A DNA stretch of 64,000 nucleotides from Oligoflexia bacterium (lineage in GTDB: Bacteria; Bdellovibrionota; Bacteriovoracia; Bacteriovoracales; Bacteriovoracaceae), in assembly GCA_024229115.1 (NCBI GenBank), contig JAAEST010000040.1:248001-312000 (forward strand), in the 5' to 3' direction. The position numbers and the translations under genes are program-made. Shown piece by piece: positions 1 through 8,934 of this stretch. The notes under the pieces were generated by a model. That model searched no databases, was not told where the DNA came from, and saw only the letters and a program-made list of their open reading frames with translations. Numbering within the stretch: position 1 is the first letter of the stretch; the number at the start of each line of letters is the position of its first letter.

Positions 1-638
1 AGAAGGCCAACGCCATTGCCATCAAAGCAAAGGAAACGGACTACCGAAGCGTTGATTACAAAGCTCTCGTTCTCTCTTTCTTCGCAATCTTTACTCCACT
101 CCTAGTTAAAGTAAAAAAATGGTACTTAAGCCTTGAACCAACAACGATCGTTTCAGGAATTACCCTTTCGTCTGTGGCCATGCTTGCTTCCATTACCATT
201 TATCAAGAAACTTCAAAGATGAGTGAGAAGGCCCGTACTCCAGCATCAGAACTTGTCGAACAAGTTGACAAGGCTACGGCTATCTCAAGAAGACCAGCTT
301 ACTTTAAAAAACAAGAGAAACAATTTGTAGTCTCTAATATTGCTCTTCCAATTTACCTAGACTCTGCAAAAGAGAAAGGTATGAAGAAGCTAATCATCGA
401 CTTCTCAATAGAAAGTTCAAATAGATATATCAAAGAGTATTTTTGGACTAAACCTCACCTACTTCAAGACAAGCTCAATACAACGATTGAGCCTATCTCG
501 ATTGACTTTCCATTAAATGTTGAAGGTAAAGAAATTATCAAAGATAAAATTAAAAGAGAGATCAATATTCTTATTAAGGATCTCAAAATCAAAGGTGAAG
601 TAAAGGACGTTCGTATCCATCGACTACTAGGCGGATAG
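1..638 (+). CDS. C-terminal part of an unidentified membrane protein (5' end outside the window)
   Basis: The reading frame is already open at base 3 and has no stop before the window edge. The ATG at 174 is therefore probably internal and the gene starts upstream. The visible 211 or so residues contain two hydrophobic segments, around ALVLSFFAIFTPLLV and around TIVSGITLSSVAMLAS. They are followed by a soluble, charged tail of about 150 residues with alternating Lys/Glu and beta-like stretches. This fits a membrane-anchored protein with a C-terminal domain on one side of the membrane. I do not recognise the family. The last 12 bases overlap the end of the convergent sigma-54 regulator gene. 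Confidence 0.7.
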   Translation, partial: KANAIAIKAKETDYRSVDYKALVLSFFAIFTPLLVKVKKWYLSLEPTTIVSGITLSSVAMLASITIYQETSKMSEKARTPASELVEQVDKATAISRRPAYFKKQEKQFVVSNIALPIYLDSAKEKGMKKLIIDFSIESSNRYIKEYFWTKPHLLQDKLNTTIEPISIDFPLNVEGKEIIKDKIKREINILIKDLKIKGEVKDVRIHRLLGG

Positions 639-1901
639 ACAGGCCTTCTCTTTTACTAACGACTTCAAAGTATTTTTAGAAATTCCTAATATCGAAGAAG
701 CTCTTCCAATATGTCCTCCTGCTTGAAGAAAGACTTTACGTGCATGTTCCCTCTTAATTTCATCTAATGTTTGAAACTCATCTATGTGCTGGCCTTGAAT
801 ATCCAAACTCACTAAAGAATGATCATTTGAATCTAACTCAAGACAATTCTCACCAGACTTAATTTTCTTTTTTTCTAAATGACCTTTCATTTGCCTAAGA
901 TTTCCTGGCCAAGGATAGTCTAAATAAAAGGTTTTAAGTGTGGGAGTCAGCTCAATATTTAATTTTTGAAGAAAGTAATTAAGAGCATCCTCCTTTTTTT
1001 GCCTATCATTCCTAAGAGAGCTTAATTTCAAAACTGATTGAGAAGAAAGGCGAAAATATAAATCTTTTCGAAAGCAATCTTTCTTGACGAGCTGATGGAG
1101 TGGTTGACCTGAGGCAAAGACCATTCTTACATCTAGCTTCTTAGAGATATTTGATCCCACTGGACTTATGGTTTGATTATCAAGAAAGAGAAGAAGTTTC
1201 ACTTGGATATCTAAGGGTAAAGAATCTATTTCATCTAGAAAAATAGTTCCACCATTAGCAAACTCAAAAGCACCGACTTTATCAGTATTCGCTCCGGTAA
1301 AAGATCCTTTCTTATGCCCAAAGAGTTCAGACTCAATGAGGTTTCTATTCAAAGCTCCTAGGTTAAGCTGTACGAACTCTCCCGGTCTTCCCGACGCTTC
1401 ATGTATTCTCTTGGCCACTGATGACTTACCTATTCCAGTTTCTCCTTCAAGAAGAATTGTCATCTCAGAGTGAATAATTTTTTCTCCTAAGCTTTCAATT
1501 TCCTTTTCAAAGAGATCGATTTCAAGTGAGCAGCTTTTTTTAAAGATAAGTTCGTTGTATCCAAAGCTAAGTTTATCTCCACGACTTACCCAGGCTTCTC
1601 TTGACCAAGTTCCATTTATTTTAAAGAAGTGATGCTTAAGGCTTTTAACTAAAAAGCGTCCATCTTCTGGTTTGTGAACAGGACCATGCCAGCAAATAAC
1701 TGCTTGAGCTTCACCAGTAAGACTTGGAAGAATCAACTCATCACCGCGCCACTTTGGTGAATAAGTTTTTTGAAATTTAATATCGAGCTTTGTTCGATTC
1801 AATTTCACGGTCCTCTTATTCCCCTGCATTGGTCTTATCTCAATAAGATCATTTAACCTAAAACCATTTGATTTAATTTGATTTGGTATTTCGAATTCCA
1901 T
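627..1901 (-). CDS. Sigma-54 dependent transcriptional activator with N-terminal FHA-like domain
   Basis: 424 residues. The N-terminal 130 or so residues resemble a forkhead-associated phosphopeptide-binding fold. The central AAA+ domain has Walker A GETGIGKS, the sigma-54 contact loop as GSFTGA, and Walker B GGTIFLDEID. The C-terminus carries a Fis-type helix-turn-helix (HIGRASSILGISKNTLKSLV). Such proteins bind upstream activating sites and remodel RNA polymerase-sigma54; FHA versions are normally controlled by Ser/Thr phosphorylation. I start at the ATG at 1901 because an AAGGAGG ribosome site sits just before it; the GTG at 1916 lies upstream of that site. No partner kinase is visible nearby, so its target promoters are unknown. 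Confidence 0.9.
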   Translation of the reverse strand: MEFEIPNQIKSNGFRLNDLIEIRPMQGNKRTVKLNRTKLDIKFQKTYSPKWRGDELILPSLTGEAQAVICWHGPVHKPEDGRFLVKSLKHHFFKINGTWSREAWVSRGDKLSFGYNELIFKKSCSLEIDLFEKEIESLGEKIIHSEMTILLEGETGIGKSSVAKRIHEASGRPGEFVQLNLGALNRNLIESELFGHKKGSFTGANTDKVGAFEFANGGTIFLDEIDSLPLDIQVKLLLFLDNQTISPVGSNISKKLDVRMVFASGQPLHQLVKKDCFRKDLYFRLSSQSVLKLSSLRNDRQKKEDALNYFLQKLNIELTPTLKTFYLDYPWPGNLRQMKGHLEKKKIKSGENCLELDSNDHSLVSLDIQGQHIDEFQTLDEIKREHARKVFLQAGGHIGRASSILGISKNTLKSLVKEKACLSA

Positions 1902-2040
1902 TATTCCTCCTTTCACTTGAGACTTCTTAGCGAGAGAATCAAAATTTCACCAAAACAATGGTCAAATATTTCATATTTGGAACGAAGAGCTTGATAAACT
2001 GTTAAAATCTAGAGTACAAAGTCTGAAATTAGGAAATATT

Positions 2041-2688
2041 ATGAGTTTAGTTATTAAGAAAGGTTCTGCTAAGTTTCGCTATGGGATGAGTAACCCAGAG
2101 CAATTAGCTGGATGGTTAGAAGAAAATCCTGAGGCCAAAGGTGTAAGCTTTGTTGGTCGTTCTAATGTTGGAAAGTCTTCCACTATTAATTCCCTTTTTG
2201 GTAAACAAACGGCAAGGGTTTCAAAAACTCCAGGAAGAACCAGAGAAATCAATATTTTTGAATTTGAACTCCAAGGAGATGAGACTCAGACGAAGTACTT
2301 TCTCTTTGATTTACCTGGTTATGGATTTGCGGAAGTTTCAAAAGAAATGTCTAAGAATTGGCAGGTTCTCATGAATACTTTCTTCACCAATATTTCTAGA
2401 AATGTTCTAATGCTTAATCTTCAAGATGCCCGACATCCACATCAGCAATCAGACATTGATTTTCAAGAGTATTTAAGAAATTTCAACTTCGAGACTTTTC
2501 TTGTTTTTAATAAGCTTGATAAATTAAAGAAACAGAAAGAACGTGCCGCTCTTGATAAATTAAAACCTCAAATATTCAAAGAGTATACTTGGGTTAAGCA
2601 AATTCATTTTGTATCCGCTGAAAAAAGAACTAAATTAGAACAACTTGAACAAGCAATTGTTAGTTATCTTCTTGGTCAATCGCTTTAG
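2041..2688 (+). CDS. engB: Ribosome biogenesis GTPase EngB/YihA/YsxC
   Basis: 215 residues, the usual EngB length. G1 is GRSNVGKS (about residues 40-47), the switch region is KTPGRTREIN, G3 is DLPGYGFAEVSK and G4 is NKLDK. EngB is an essential TRAFAC GTPase acting in late 50S subunit assembly. An AGGA ribosome site precedes the ATG. The 3' end overlaps the convergent small gene by 29 bp. The identification is firm from the motif set and length. Confidence 0.95.
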   Translation: MSLVIKKGSAKFRYGMSNPEQLAGWLEENPEAKGVSFVGRSNVGKSSTINSLFGKQTARVSKTPGRTREINIFEFELQGDETQTKYFLFDLPGYGFAEVSKEMSKNWQVLMNTFFTNISRNVLMLNLQDARHPHQQSDIDFQEYLRNFNFETFLVFNKLDKLKKQKERAALDKLKPQIFKEYTWVKQIHFVSAEKRTKLEQLEQAIVSYLLGQSL

Positions 2689-3019
2689 ATTCTTTTACTT
2701 CACTAGTTTTTGAAATATCAACTGGTCCTTGAGCAAATCTAATTTTGTTCACTTCATCTTCAATTTCTTCAAGGTCTTGTTCACAATTTTCAATGATATT
2801 AATTAACTCTTTTACTCGAGGATTATTCCAGTCTAGCTCACCATTACGGATGGCCTTCACAACAATTGTCCCAACTTCCTCATAGGCTTCATGAAGATTC
2901 GTATTTGTTTTGGTAGCACTAAGCATTTTCTTACCAATCTCAGTGGTCCTCTTCAATTCTTCCTGACATGTTTGAAAAATTTCTTGAACTCTATTCTTCC
3001 ATTGTGGTGTCTTCTGCAT
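2660..3019 (-). CDS. Small helical protein of unknown function
   Basis: 119 residues, charged and predicted almost entirely alpha-helical, with heptad-like stretches (ELINIIENCEQDLEEIEDEVNKI). It has no signal peptide or membrane segment, so it is probably cytoplasmic. A good GGAAAGGAGC ribosome site lies before the ATG, supporting a real gene. It overlaps the 3' end of engB tail to tail and is divergent from the acyltransferase gene, with a short palindrome (3053-3073) between them. I do not recognise the family. Confidence 0.65.
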   Translation of the reverse strand: MQKTPQWKNRVQEIFQTCQEELKRTTEIGKKMLSATKTNTNLHEAYEEVGTIVVKAIRNGELDWNNPRVKELINIIENCEQDLEEIEDEVNKIRFAQGPVDISKTSEVKESKAIDQEDN

Positions 3020-3052
3020 AAGTGCTCCTTTCCTACCAAGTATACGCTATTG

Positions 3053-3073
3053 CCCACCTTCTTGAGAAGTGGG
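3053..3073. promoter_or_regulatory. Imperfect palindrome between divergent genes (possible operator)
   Basis: CCCAC-CTTC-TTGA-GAAG-TGGG forms an inverted repeat with one bulged base. It lies between the divergent starts at 3019 (minus) and 3121 (plus), with a TAGAAT-like -10 box a little downstream. No T-run follows, so an operator fits better than a terminator. This is inferred from position only. Confidence 0.3.
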
Positions 3074-3120
3074 TATATCTGCTAGAATACTTATAAGTTA
3101 CAAATATTTATAGGCCATAT

Positions 3121-3957
3121 ATGATTAAATCAATCAAGAATAAGATTCTGACTCCCCATAATTATTTCGATGATGTCTTCGAAAAGTTATTGGAAAAGTA
3201 TCCCAATGGAGAAGATCCATGGGGTCTCAATTTAGAAAAAGCAAAGAAATCGATTGAATATATCTGGCCACTTTATAAGAACTATTTTCGCGTGAGAGTT
3301 TTTGGTCAAGAGAATGTCCAAGACCAACCCTATATGGTTATTGCTAATCACTCTGGACAAATAGCTATTGATGGAATGCTCATCTGTACTGCTTTCGCTA
3401 TGGAAATAGATCCCCCTCGAATTCTTAGAGCGATGGTAGAAAGATTTTTTACCGCTCTTCCTTTTGTGGGAACTTGGGGAGCAGAAGGCGGAAGCGTTCT
3501 TGGAGACAGACAAAATTGTTTAAAACTTTTAAACAAAGGCGAATCTGTTCTTGCTTTCCCTGAAGGTGTACGTGGTGTTGCTAAAAGTACGAGTGAGTAC
3601 TATAAGCTTCAAAGATTTACCCGCGGCTTTTATCGAATGGCACTTACAGCTCAAGTTGATATTTTGCCAGTGGCCGTTGTTGGAGCAGAAGAAGTTTTTC
3701 CTTGGGTCTATCAGGCCAAAGGCGTGGCCAAGAAAATGGGACTTCCCGCTCTTCCTCTTTCCCCACTTTATTTTCCACTACCAAGTCCTATTGATATTTA
3801 TATTGGAAAACCAATTAAGTTTGAATCTGATCTTTCTCCAGAATCCTCTGACTCTCAAATTGATATTCATGTTGATGCAGTAGAAAGAGAAATCCAAAGA
3901 ATGGTTAATGAAGGCTTAGAGAAAAGAAGAAACTTCTTTGCGAATGTTAAGAGATAA
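3121..3957 (+). CDS. Lysophospholipid/glycerolipid acyltransferase (PlsC superfamily, MGAT-like)
   Basis: 278 residues. The acyltransferase signature appears as NHSGQIAIDG near residue 76, and the acceptor-binding motif as FPEGVRGVAK near residue 142. The His-to-Asp spacing is longer than the classic NHx4D of PlsC and matches the MGAT-like branch (NHSGG-type motifs). It probably transfers acyl chains to a glycerolipid or other lipid at the inner membrane; the substrate cannot be read from sequence. The next gene starts two bases after the stop, so the two are probably cotranscribed. Confidence 0.8.
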   Translation: MIKSIKNKILTPHNYFDDVFEKLLEKYPNGEDPWGLNLEKAKKSIEYIWPLYKNYFRVRVFGQENVQDQPYMVIANHSGQIAIDGMLICTAFAMEIDPPRILRAMVERFFTALPFVGTWGAEGGSVLGDRQNCLKLLNKGESVLAFPEGVRGVAKSTSEYYKLQRFTRGFYRMALTAQVDILPVAVVGAEEVFPWVYQAKGVAKKMGLPALPLSPLYFPLPSPIDIYIGKPIKFESDLSPESSDSQIDIHVDAVEREIQRMVNEGLEKRRNFFANVKR

Positions 3958-3959
3958 GT

Positions 3960-4919
3960 ATGAGTGAGAAAAAAACAAATATCTTAATCATTGGAATTGC
4001 AGGTGGTCTGGCTAAAATTCTAGCTGGTCTTCTTGTTAAGAATAAGAATTATGAAATCACAGGTGTAGATCCTCGTTCTATTAAAGAGGATATCAAGCAT
4101 GAGAATATTACCTATAAGCAAATGAGATTTACTCGGGGAAACTTTGAAAGACTCTTTCGTGATAAAGAATTTGATGTTGTTTTTCACTTGGCCAGAATGA
4201 GTCACTCAAATACCAATCCCAAAGCCAGCCTTGCTCAAAGGTTAGACCTCAATTTAATGGGGACCAAAAGGATTATGGATTTAAGCCTAAAGTTTGGGGT
4301 AAAGAAATTAGTTATCCTCTCTACTTATCATGTGTATGGTGCCCTCAGTGATAATCCTGTTTTTATAGATGAAGACTCACCTCTAAAGGCTTCGATTAAA
4401 TATCCAGAACTAAGAGATGTAGTTGAGATGGATCAAATTTCAACGAATTGGTTGTGGAAGAATAAAGATAATATCAACACTGTCGTGCTAAGACCTTGTT
4501 CGATTATCGGACCGCAAATTAAGAACACAATGACTCAATATCTAACGTCACCTTATGTTCCAATTTGTATGGACTTCAATCCAATGTTTCAGTTTATTCA
4601 TGAATTTGATATGGCGAAAATTCTTGAACGCTCTATCGATGAACTTCCAACAGGAATTTATAACGTGGCCCCAGACGAAACCGTCAGTATCAAGAAGGCC
4701 AAGCAGATTTTAAATACTCCAACCGTCCCAGTTCCCAGCCTTTTTTTAGAAAGTACAGCATGGCTTTTAAGTAACTCACTGTGGCAATTCCCCAAATATC
4801 TGATCGACTATATCAAGTATTCTAGCATAATCGACAACACATTATTGAAGGCCCACCTTGGTCATGAAGACTTATTTCAATACTCTACGGCCGAAACTTT
4901 GGAGCTTTCTAGCCTGTAG
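3960..4919 (+). CDS. Extended SDR-fold NAD-dependent epimerase/dehydratase-like protein
   Basis: 319 residues. The N-terminal Rossmann motif is GIAGGLAKIL, followed by the family landmarks VFHLARMSHSN and LVILSTYHVYG. The region where the catalytic YxxxK is expected reads as ELRDVVEMDQIST, and I see no clear Tyr/Lys pair there. The protein may therefore be a cofactor-binding or altered-activity member. It follows the acyltransferase with a two-base gap, so a role in the same lipid or glycolipid pathway is plausible but inferred. Confidence 0.75.
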   Translation: MSEKKTNILIIGIAGGLAKILAGLLVKNKNYEITGVDPRSIKEDIKHENITYKQMRFTRGNFERLFRDKEFDVVFHLARMSHSNTNPKASLAQRLDLNLMGTKRIMDLSLKFGVKKLVILSTYHVYGALSDNPVFIDEDSPLKASIKYPELRDVVEMDQISTNWLWKNKDNINTVVLRPCSIIGPQIKNTMTQYLTSPYVPICMDFNPMFQFIHEFDMAKILERSIDELPTGIYNVAPDETVSIKKAKQILNTPTVPVPSLFLESTAWLLSNSLWQFPKYLIDYIKYSSIIDNTLLKAHLGHEDLFQYSTAETLELSSL

Positions 4920-4950
4920 CGTAAAACTTATACACTTTAAATAAGAAAAG

Positions 4951-4980
4951 TTGCGAACCCCTTTGAAAATTGGATAAAAT
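4951..4980 (+). promoter_or_regulatory. Sigma-70-type promoter for the 5.0-12.2 kb operon
   Basis: TTGCGA at 4951-4956 and TAAAAT at 4975-4980 are separated by 18 bp. They lie 30 bp ahead of the GTG start at 5011, which has a strong AGGAGG site. This is the only clear promoter seen before seven packed genes. Confidence 0.6.
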
Positions 4981-5010
4981 TTCAGTGTTGTACGAGACAT
5001 AGGAGGTTAC

Positions 5011-5808
5011 GTGCAAAGATTTACGCTGAAGCTATCCCTTGCTCTTTGTTTATTGGGACAACTCTTTTTGGCCTTTTCATATGGCACAACGATCAATGGT
5101 TTCCAATTTTTACTTTTAGATTTTAGCGATTCATTCGCTACCAGTATCGACATGCTCTTATGTCTTGGCGTAGCCATTGCTACCATTGCTCTGCTTTTCT
5201 ATTCTAACTTTAAATATGCGGCTTACTTTATTAGTGCCTGGTTTATTACTTTAGGAATTACAAAAACTGTTCTTCACGGTTCATTTGGTTGGGAAGTGGC
5301 CACTCTTGCTTATGGTGCTAGATATATGCTTCCGCTAGTTATTTACTTCTATGCTATCAACCAAAAAGAAAAGGCCATCAGACTGGCCCAGTTTGGAATT
5401 GCCCTAACATTTGTTGGTCATGGTATTGAAGCCATGATGCTTCACCCAGGATTCCTTGATTATATGTATGACTTCTCTGAAGTATATTTAGGAATTATCC
5501 CTACACAAAATATTGTTGAGACGACTCTTTTCTTTATTGGAATGTTAGATATTCTGGTTGGATTTGCTGTCATCTTTAATCGTAATAAGTACTTACTCTG
5601 GTGGTTAGCATTCTGGGGAATCCTAACAGCAGGATCGAGACTGACTTACCATGGAATGGAAGGATGGTATGAGTTCATCCTGAGAAGTCCTCATTACCTA
5701 TTACCAATTTTCTTATATCAGACAAGACGTTATAGATTAACATCATTTAAATTTTTAAAGGCCAAGGATCAGGTACCATGTCAAAGTTTATCAGCGGAAC
5801 AATCTTAA
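5011..5808 (+). CDS. Polytopic membrane protein of unknown family
   Basis: 265 residues with about seven or eight hydrophobic segments, starting at GTG behind AGGAGG. Several His residues next to Gly/Glu (VLHGSFGW, VGHGIEAMMLHPG, TYHGMEGW, SPHYLLP) sit at segment ends, as in membrane proteins that hold metal or haem, but no known motif is completed. It is the first gene of an operon with a metallophosphoesterase, two B12-radical SAM enzymes, a desaturase and a Rieske oxygenase. A membrane subunit or carrier in that pathway is a reasonable inference. It overlaps the next gene by 31 bp. I do not recognise the family. Confidence 0.8.
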   Translation: MQRFTLKLSLALCLLGQLFLAFSYGTTINGFQFLLLDFSDSFATSIDMLLCLGVAIATIALLFYSNFKYAAYFISAWFITLGITKTVLHGSFGWEVATLAYGARYMLPLVIYFYAINQKEKAIRLAQFGIALTFVGHGIEAMMLHPGFLDYMYDFSEVYLGIIPTQNIVETTLFFIGMLDILVGFAVIFNRNKYLLWWLAFWGILTAGSRLTYHGMEGWYEFILRSPHYLLPIFLYQTRRYRLTSFKFLKAKDQVPCQSLSAEQS

Positions 5809-6971
5809 GTTTATTTTTATTCCTAAGTTTGAGTCTTAATGCTCGTGAGATCGAGCATATGAGAGTCATCTGGCAAGAAAATCCTTCACATGAAGCATAT
5901 ATTGCGTGGACAACGAAAGGACCAATTCCAACAGGAAGAAATAGAGTTTACTTCGACACTGTTTCAAGAGGCGGTGAGCCTGGAAAGTATACGATGCAGA
6001 AAAAAGCTTTCTTACAAAAGCCTTACTCGTATAGTTTCAGCATGCTTCATGCGGTAAAACTAAAAGATCTAAAGCCAAACACAACTTATTATTTCGTTAT
6101 TAGAAGTGGAAAAGACAAGACAAAGGAGTTCCACTTTAAAACTGCTCCAAAGAACGAAAGTTTTGAACTTCTTTTTGGAGGAGATAGCCGTAGTGATAGA
6201 ACAATGAGAAGAGAAATGAATATGCTGATGAAACAAATGTTTCAGGCAAATCCAAATATTTATGCTCTTGTTCATGGTGGAGATTATATTGCGAATGGTT
6301 TTAGCTGGAAGCAGTGGAAAGCATGGATGGATGATCATCAGTTAACAACAACAGATGAGGGACGTGTTCTCCCAATTATTCCTACCAGAGGTAACCATGA
6401 ACTTTCACGTGCTCTCTTCAACGATATCTTTATCTACCCAGGGAATATCATTCGTCCTAACTACTACACCACAAAGATTGGTGATTTCAGCTTAATCAAC
6501 CTTAATACCAACTGGGTTGCTGGCGGTCCTCAAAAATGGTGGCTAAAGAAAGAACTAAAGAAAGCAGCTAAAAGCTCAAAATGGATTGTTGCAAACTATC
6601 ACCGTCCAGCTTATCCAGCTGTTAAGAAAGCTGGACGGGCTAAGAAACATTGGGTTCCACTCTTTGAAGATTATCAAGTGGATATTGTCTTTGAAAGTGA
6701 TGGTCACACTCTTAAGAGAACTGCCCCAATCTATCGTGACAAAGTTAACTTCGAAAGAGGGATCACTTATGTTGGCGAAGGTGGTCTTGGTGTTAAGCAA
6801 AGAAACCCAAAAAGAAAAGATGAGTGGTACTTCCAAAGCCCAGGTTATGCAGTAAGTGCTCATCATGTAATGAAATTAAGAGTTGAGTCTGAAAAAATGA
6901 TTTACTCTGTTCATACGGCTAATCTCAAACTATTTGATCAAATGGAAATCTTTCCTCGTAATAGAAAATAA
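5778..6971 (+). CDS. Secreted metallophosphoesterase with N-terminal purple-acid-phosphatase-like domain
   Basis: 397 residues with a signal peptide (SGTILSLFLFLSLSLNA). Residues 25-120 form a fibronectin-like domain with PNTTYYFVIRSG, typical of purple acid phosphatase N-domains. The calcineurin-like domain follows: GGDSRSDR, HGGDYI, RGNHE, NYHRPAY and SDGHTLKRTAP. The last motif replaces the usual GHxH with GHTL, so one metal ligand may differ. It acts in the periplasm or outside the cell on a phosphoester. Its place in an operon of lipid-type oxidative enzymes suggests it dephosphorylates a pathway intermediate, but this is inferred. Confidence 0.85.
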   Translation: MSKFISGTILSLFLFLSLSLNAREIEHMRVIWQENPSHEAYIAWTTKGPIPTGRNRVYFDTVSRGGEPGKYTMQKKAFLQKPYSYSFSMLHAVKLKDLKPNTTYYFVIRSGKDKTKEFHFKTAPKNESFELLFGGDSRSDRTMRREMNMLMKQMFQANPNIYALVHGGDYIANGFSWKQWKAWMDDHQLTTTDEGRVLPIIPTRGNHELSRALFNDIFIYPGNIIRPNYYTTKIGDFSLINLNTNWVAGGPQKWWLKKELKKAAKSSKWIVANYHRPAYPAVKKAGRAKKHWVPLFEDYQVDIVFESDGHTLKRTAPIYRDKVNFERGITYVGEGGLGVKQRNPKRKDEWYFQSPGYAVSAHHVMKLRVESEKMIYSVHTANLKLFDQMEIFPRNRK

Positions 6972-6973
6972 AA

Positions 6974-7573
6974 ATGCTTCCAGCACTTTTTACACTATTT
7001 CCAATTACCCTCCTCCTACTCGGATTCTATTTTAAACAAAGACAAAATAGTAAGAACGAAGTGGGAGGTGCTATTTCTCTGCCAAAAAGTTTTTGGCTTT
7101 GTTACACAATAGGTTCGTGGTTCTTCCTTCCCATTGTTTTTTTATTTCTTAATGTCGATCAAGGGATTAAGTACGTTTTTATTTTTCACCTTTTAAGTTG
7201 GTGGCTAAGAGGCCCATTAGAATTAGTGATGATTTATAAATGGTTTAACTGGTCACCCCGCTATGGAATTACTCATGACCTCTTTCACCTTATAGGTGTC
7301 AGTGTCCTCTTCTATTATTTTTGGCCGATTGAAGTAACAAGACCTACTTATCTGGCTATTTTCTATATTTTTGGAATTATTATTTCTACTGTTTTTGAAA
7401 CTCTCTTTGCCATAATGTTCTTTAGGATCAGAGGCGAAGAAAAAAAGAAAATCTACTTCGCTTCAGATGAGCCTGAATGGAAGTTTGTAAATAACGTAAC
7501 AATAATGGCTAATATCATTTGTTTTGGTCTTCATTTTTTAAACTCATTTTGGACTTTTGAACTGGCACTATGA
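6974..7573 (+). CDS. Membrane protein of unknown family
   Basis: 199 residues with about five hydrophobic segments, beginning MLPALFTLFPITLLLLGFYF. Between segments it has RGPLELVMIYKWFNW and GITHDLFHL, and a cytoplasmic-looking basic loop RGEEKKKIYFA. It starts two bases after the metallophosphoesterase and overlaps the following radical SAM gene by ATGA. It is therefore part of the same operon. I do not recognise the family; a membrane platform or transport role for the pathway is only a guess. Confidence 0.75.
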   Translation: MLPALFTLFPITLLLLGFYFKQRQNSKNEVGGAISLPKSFWLCYTIGSWFFLPIVFLFLNVDQGIKYVFIFHLLSWWLRGPLELVMIYKWFNWSPRYGITHDLFHLIGVSVLFYYFWPIEVTRPTYLAIFYIFGIIISTVFETLFAIMFFRIRGEEKKKIYFASDEPEWKFVNNVTIMANIICFGLHFLNSFWTFELAL

Positions 7574-8934
7574 AAAAAGAGCTTAAGGTTACATTCATTA
7601 GACCATCAATGACTGAGCACAAAGCATCGGATGCGCTAGAGCCACTAGCAATTGCCATGCTTGCCTCATACAGTCCTCCTTATGTTCAGCATAAGTTCTA
7701 TGACAACAGAATTGAAGATATTCCCTATGAAGAAGAAACTGACCTTGTGGCCATTACAGTCGAGACTTATACTGCAAGAAGAGCGTATCAAATAGCTCAA
7801 AAGTATAAGGCGTTAGGTGTTCCAGTCGTCATGGGTGGTTATCACGTCACCTTTCTTCCTGACGAAGCTCTCCAGTTTTGTGATGCTGTCGTTTTGGGAG
7901 ACGCTGAAGAGACTTGGCCGGCATTAATCGAAGATTTCCGCCAAGGAAAGATGAAGACTTCCTATAAAGCAACAAATACCAAGCCACTTACTCATATCAC
8001 ACCTGATCGTTCTATCTTTCAAGGAAAGAGATACGGTCCAATACATATGGTTCAATATGGAAGAGGGTGTCGTTTTAATTGTGACTTCTGCTCTATTAAA
8101 ACATTTTATAAAGACTATCTTGATCAAAGACCAATTGATGATGTCATAAAAGAAATTGGAGCACTTAAACATAAGCAACTCTTTATCGTTGATGACAATA
8201 TCTATAGCTATAAAAAGCAAGCCATGGAATTCTTCAAGGCTCTCATCCCGCTTAAAATTCGTTGGTCGGGTCAAGTCAGTATCGATGTAACTAAAGATCC
8301 TGAGTTAATGAGGCTGATGAGAGACTCAGGTTGTATCTCTGTTGTTGTTGGTTTTGAATCTCTTGATATAAAAAGTCTTAATCAAATGAGAAAGGGATGG
8401 AATCTTCGTGGAGGTGGCTACGATAGGGCCATCAAAGTCTTTAGAGACCACGGTATCATGATCTATGGAACATTTGTTCATGGCTATGATAACGACACAC
8501 TCGATACTTTTAAAAATAATTTAGAGTTTGCTATTGAATCTAAATTTTTCTTGGCCAACTTCAATCCGTTAACACCTACTCCTGGGGCAGAGCTCTATAA
8601 CCGACTCAAAGCTGAAGGAAGACTCATTAATGATCCTTGGTGGCTTGACCCAAATTATAAATATGGTCATGCCCACTTTCATCCAAAGAATTATACAGCA
8701 GATCAATTAACGGAAATGTGCTTTTGGGCCAGAACTGAATTTAATAAATATGGAAATATTCTCAAGAGGGCCAATGACTTCAGAAGTAACTTCTCGAGTA
8801 TCTATCATGCAGGAACTTATCTTGCGGCTAACCTCGTCACGCGATATGAAATTAGAAAGAAGCATGGAAGTTTTATTGCTCATCAAAATGATCCTCTTCA
8901 TATTGATCGTAACTTTGTAGGACAAATGTCATGA
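7570..8934 (+). CDS. B12-binding radical SAM enzyme (first of tandem pair)
   Basis: 454 residues. An N-terminal cobalamin-binding-like domain (DLVAITVETYTARRAYQIA, VPVVMGGYHVTFLPDEA) precedes a radical SAM core with the cluster motif C167-x3-C171-x2-C174 (GCRFNCDFC). The layout is that of BchE-type B12-radical SAM proteins, which methylate or rearrange unactivated carbons in lipids, porphyrins and natural products. It overlaps its neighbours by 4 bp on both sides. It shares long identical stretches with the next gene, pointing to tandem duplication. The substrate is unknown; the neighbouring desaturase and Rieske enzyme suggest a lipid-like molecule. Confidence 0.9.
   Translation: MKKELKVTFIRPSMTEHKASDALEPLAIAMLASYSPPYVQHKFYDNRIEDIPYEEETDLVAITVETYTARRAYQIAQKYKALGVPVVMGGYHVTFLPDEALQFCDAVVLGDAEETWPALIEDFRQGKMKTSYKATNTKPLTHITPDRSIFQGKRYGPIHMVQYGRGCRFNCDFCSIKTFYKDYLDQRPIDDVIKEIGALKHKQLFIVDDNIYSYKKQAMEFFKALIPLKIRWSGQVSIDVTKDPELMRLMRDSGCISVVVGFESLDIKSLNQMRKGWNLRGGGYDRAIKVFRDHGIMIYGTFVHGYDNDTLDTFKNNLEFAIESKFFLANFNPLTPTPGAELYNRLKAEGRLINDPWWLDPNYKYGHAHFHPKNYTADQLTEMCFWARTEFNKYGNILKRANDFRSNFSSIYHAGTYLAANLVTRYEIRKKHGSFIAHQNDPLHIDRNFVGQMS

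Noticed and set aside
1200-1420. GSFTGA in place of GAFTGA in the sigma-54 activator as a defect
   Set aside because: Ser at this place is a known natural variant in active members, so it is not a clear anomaly.
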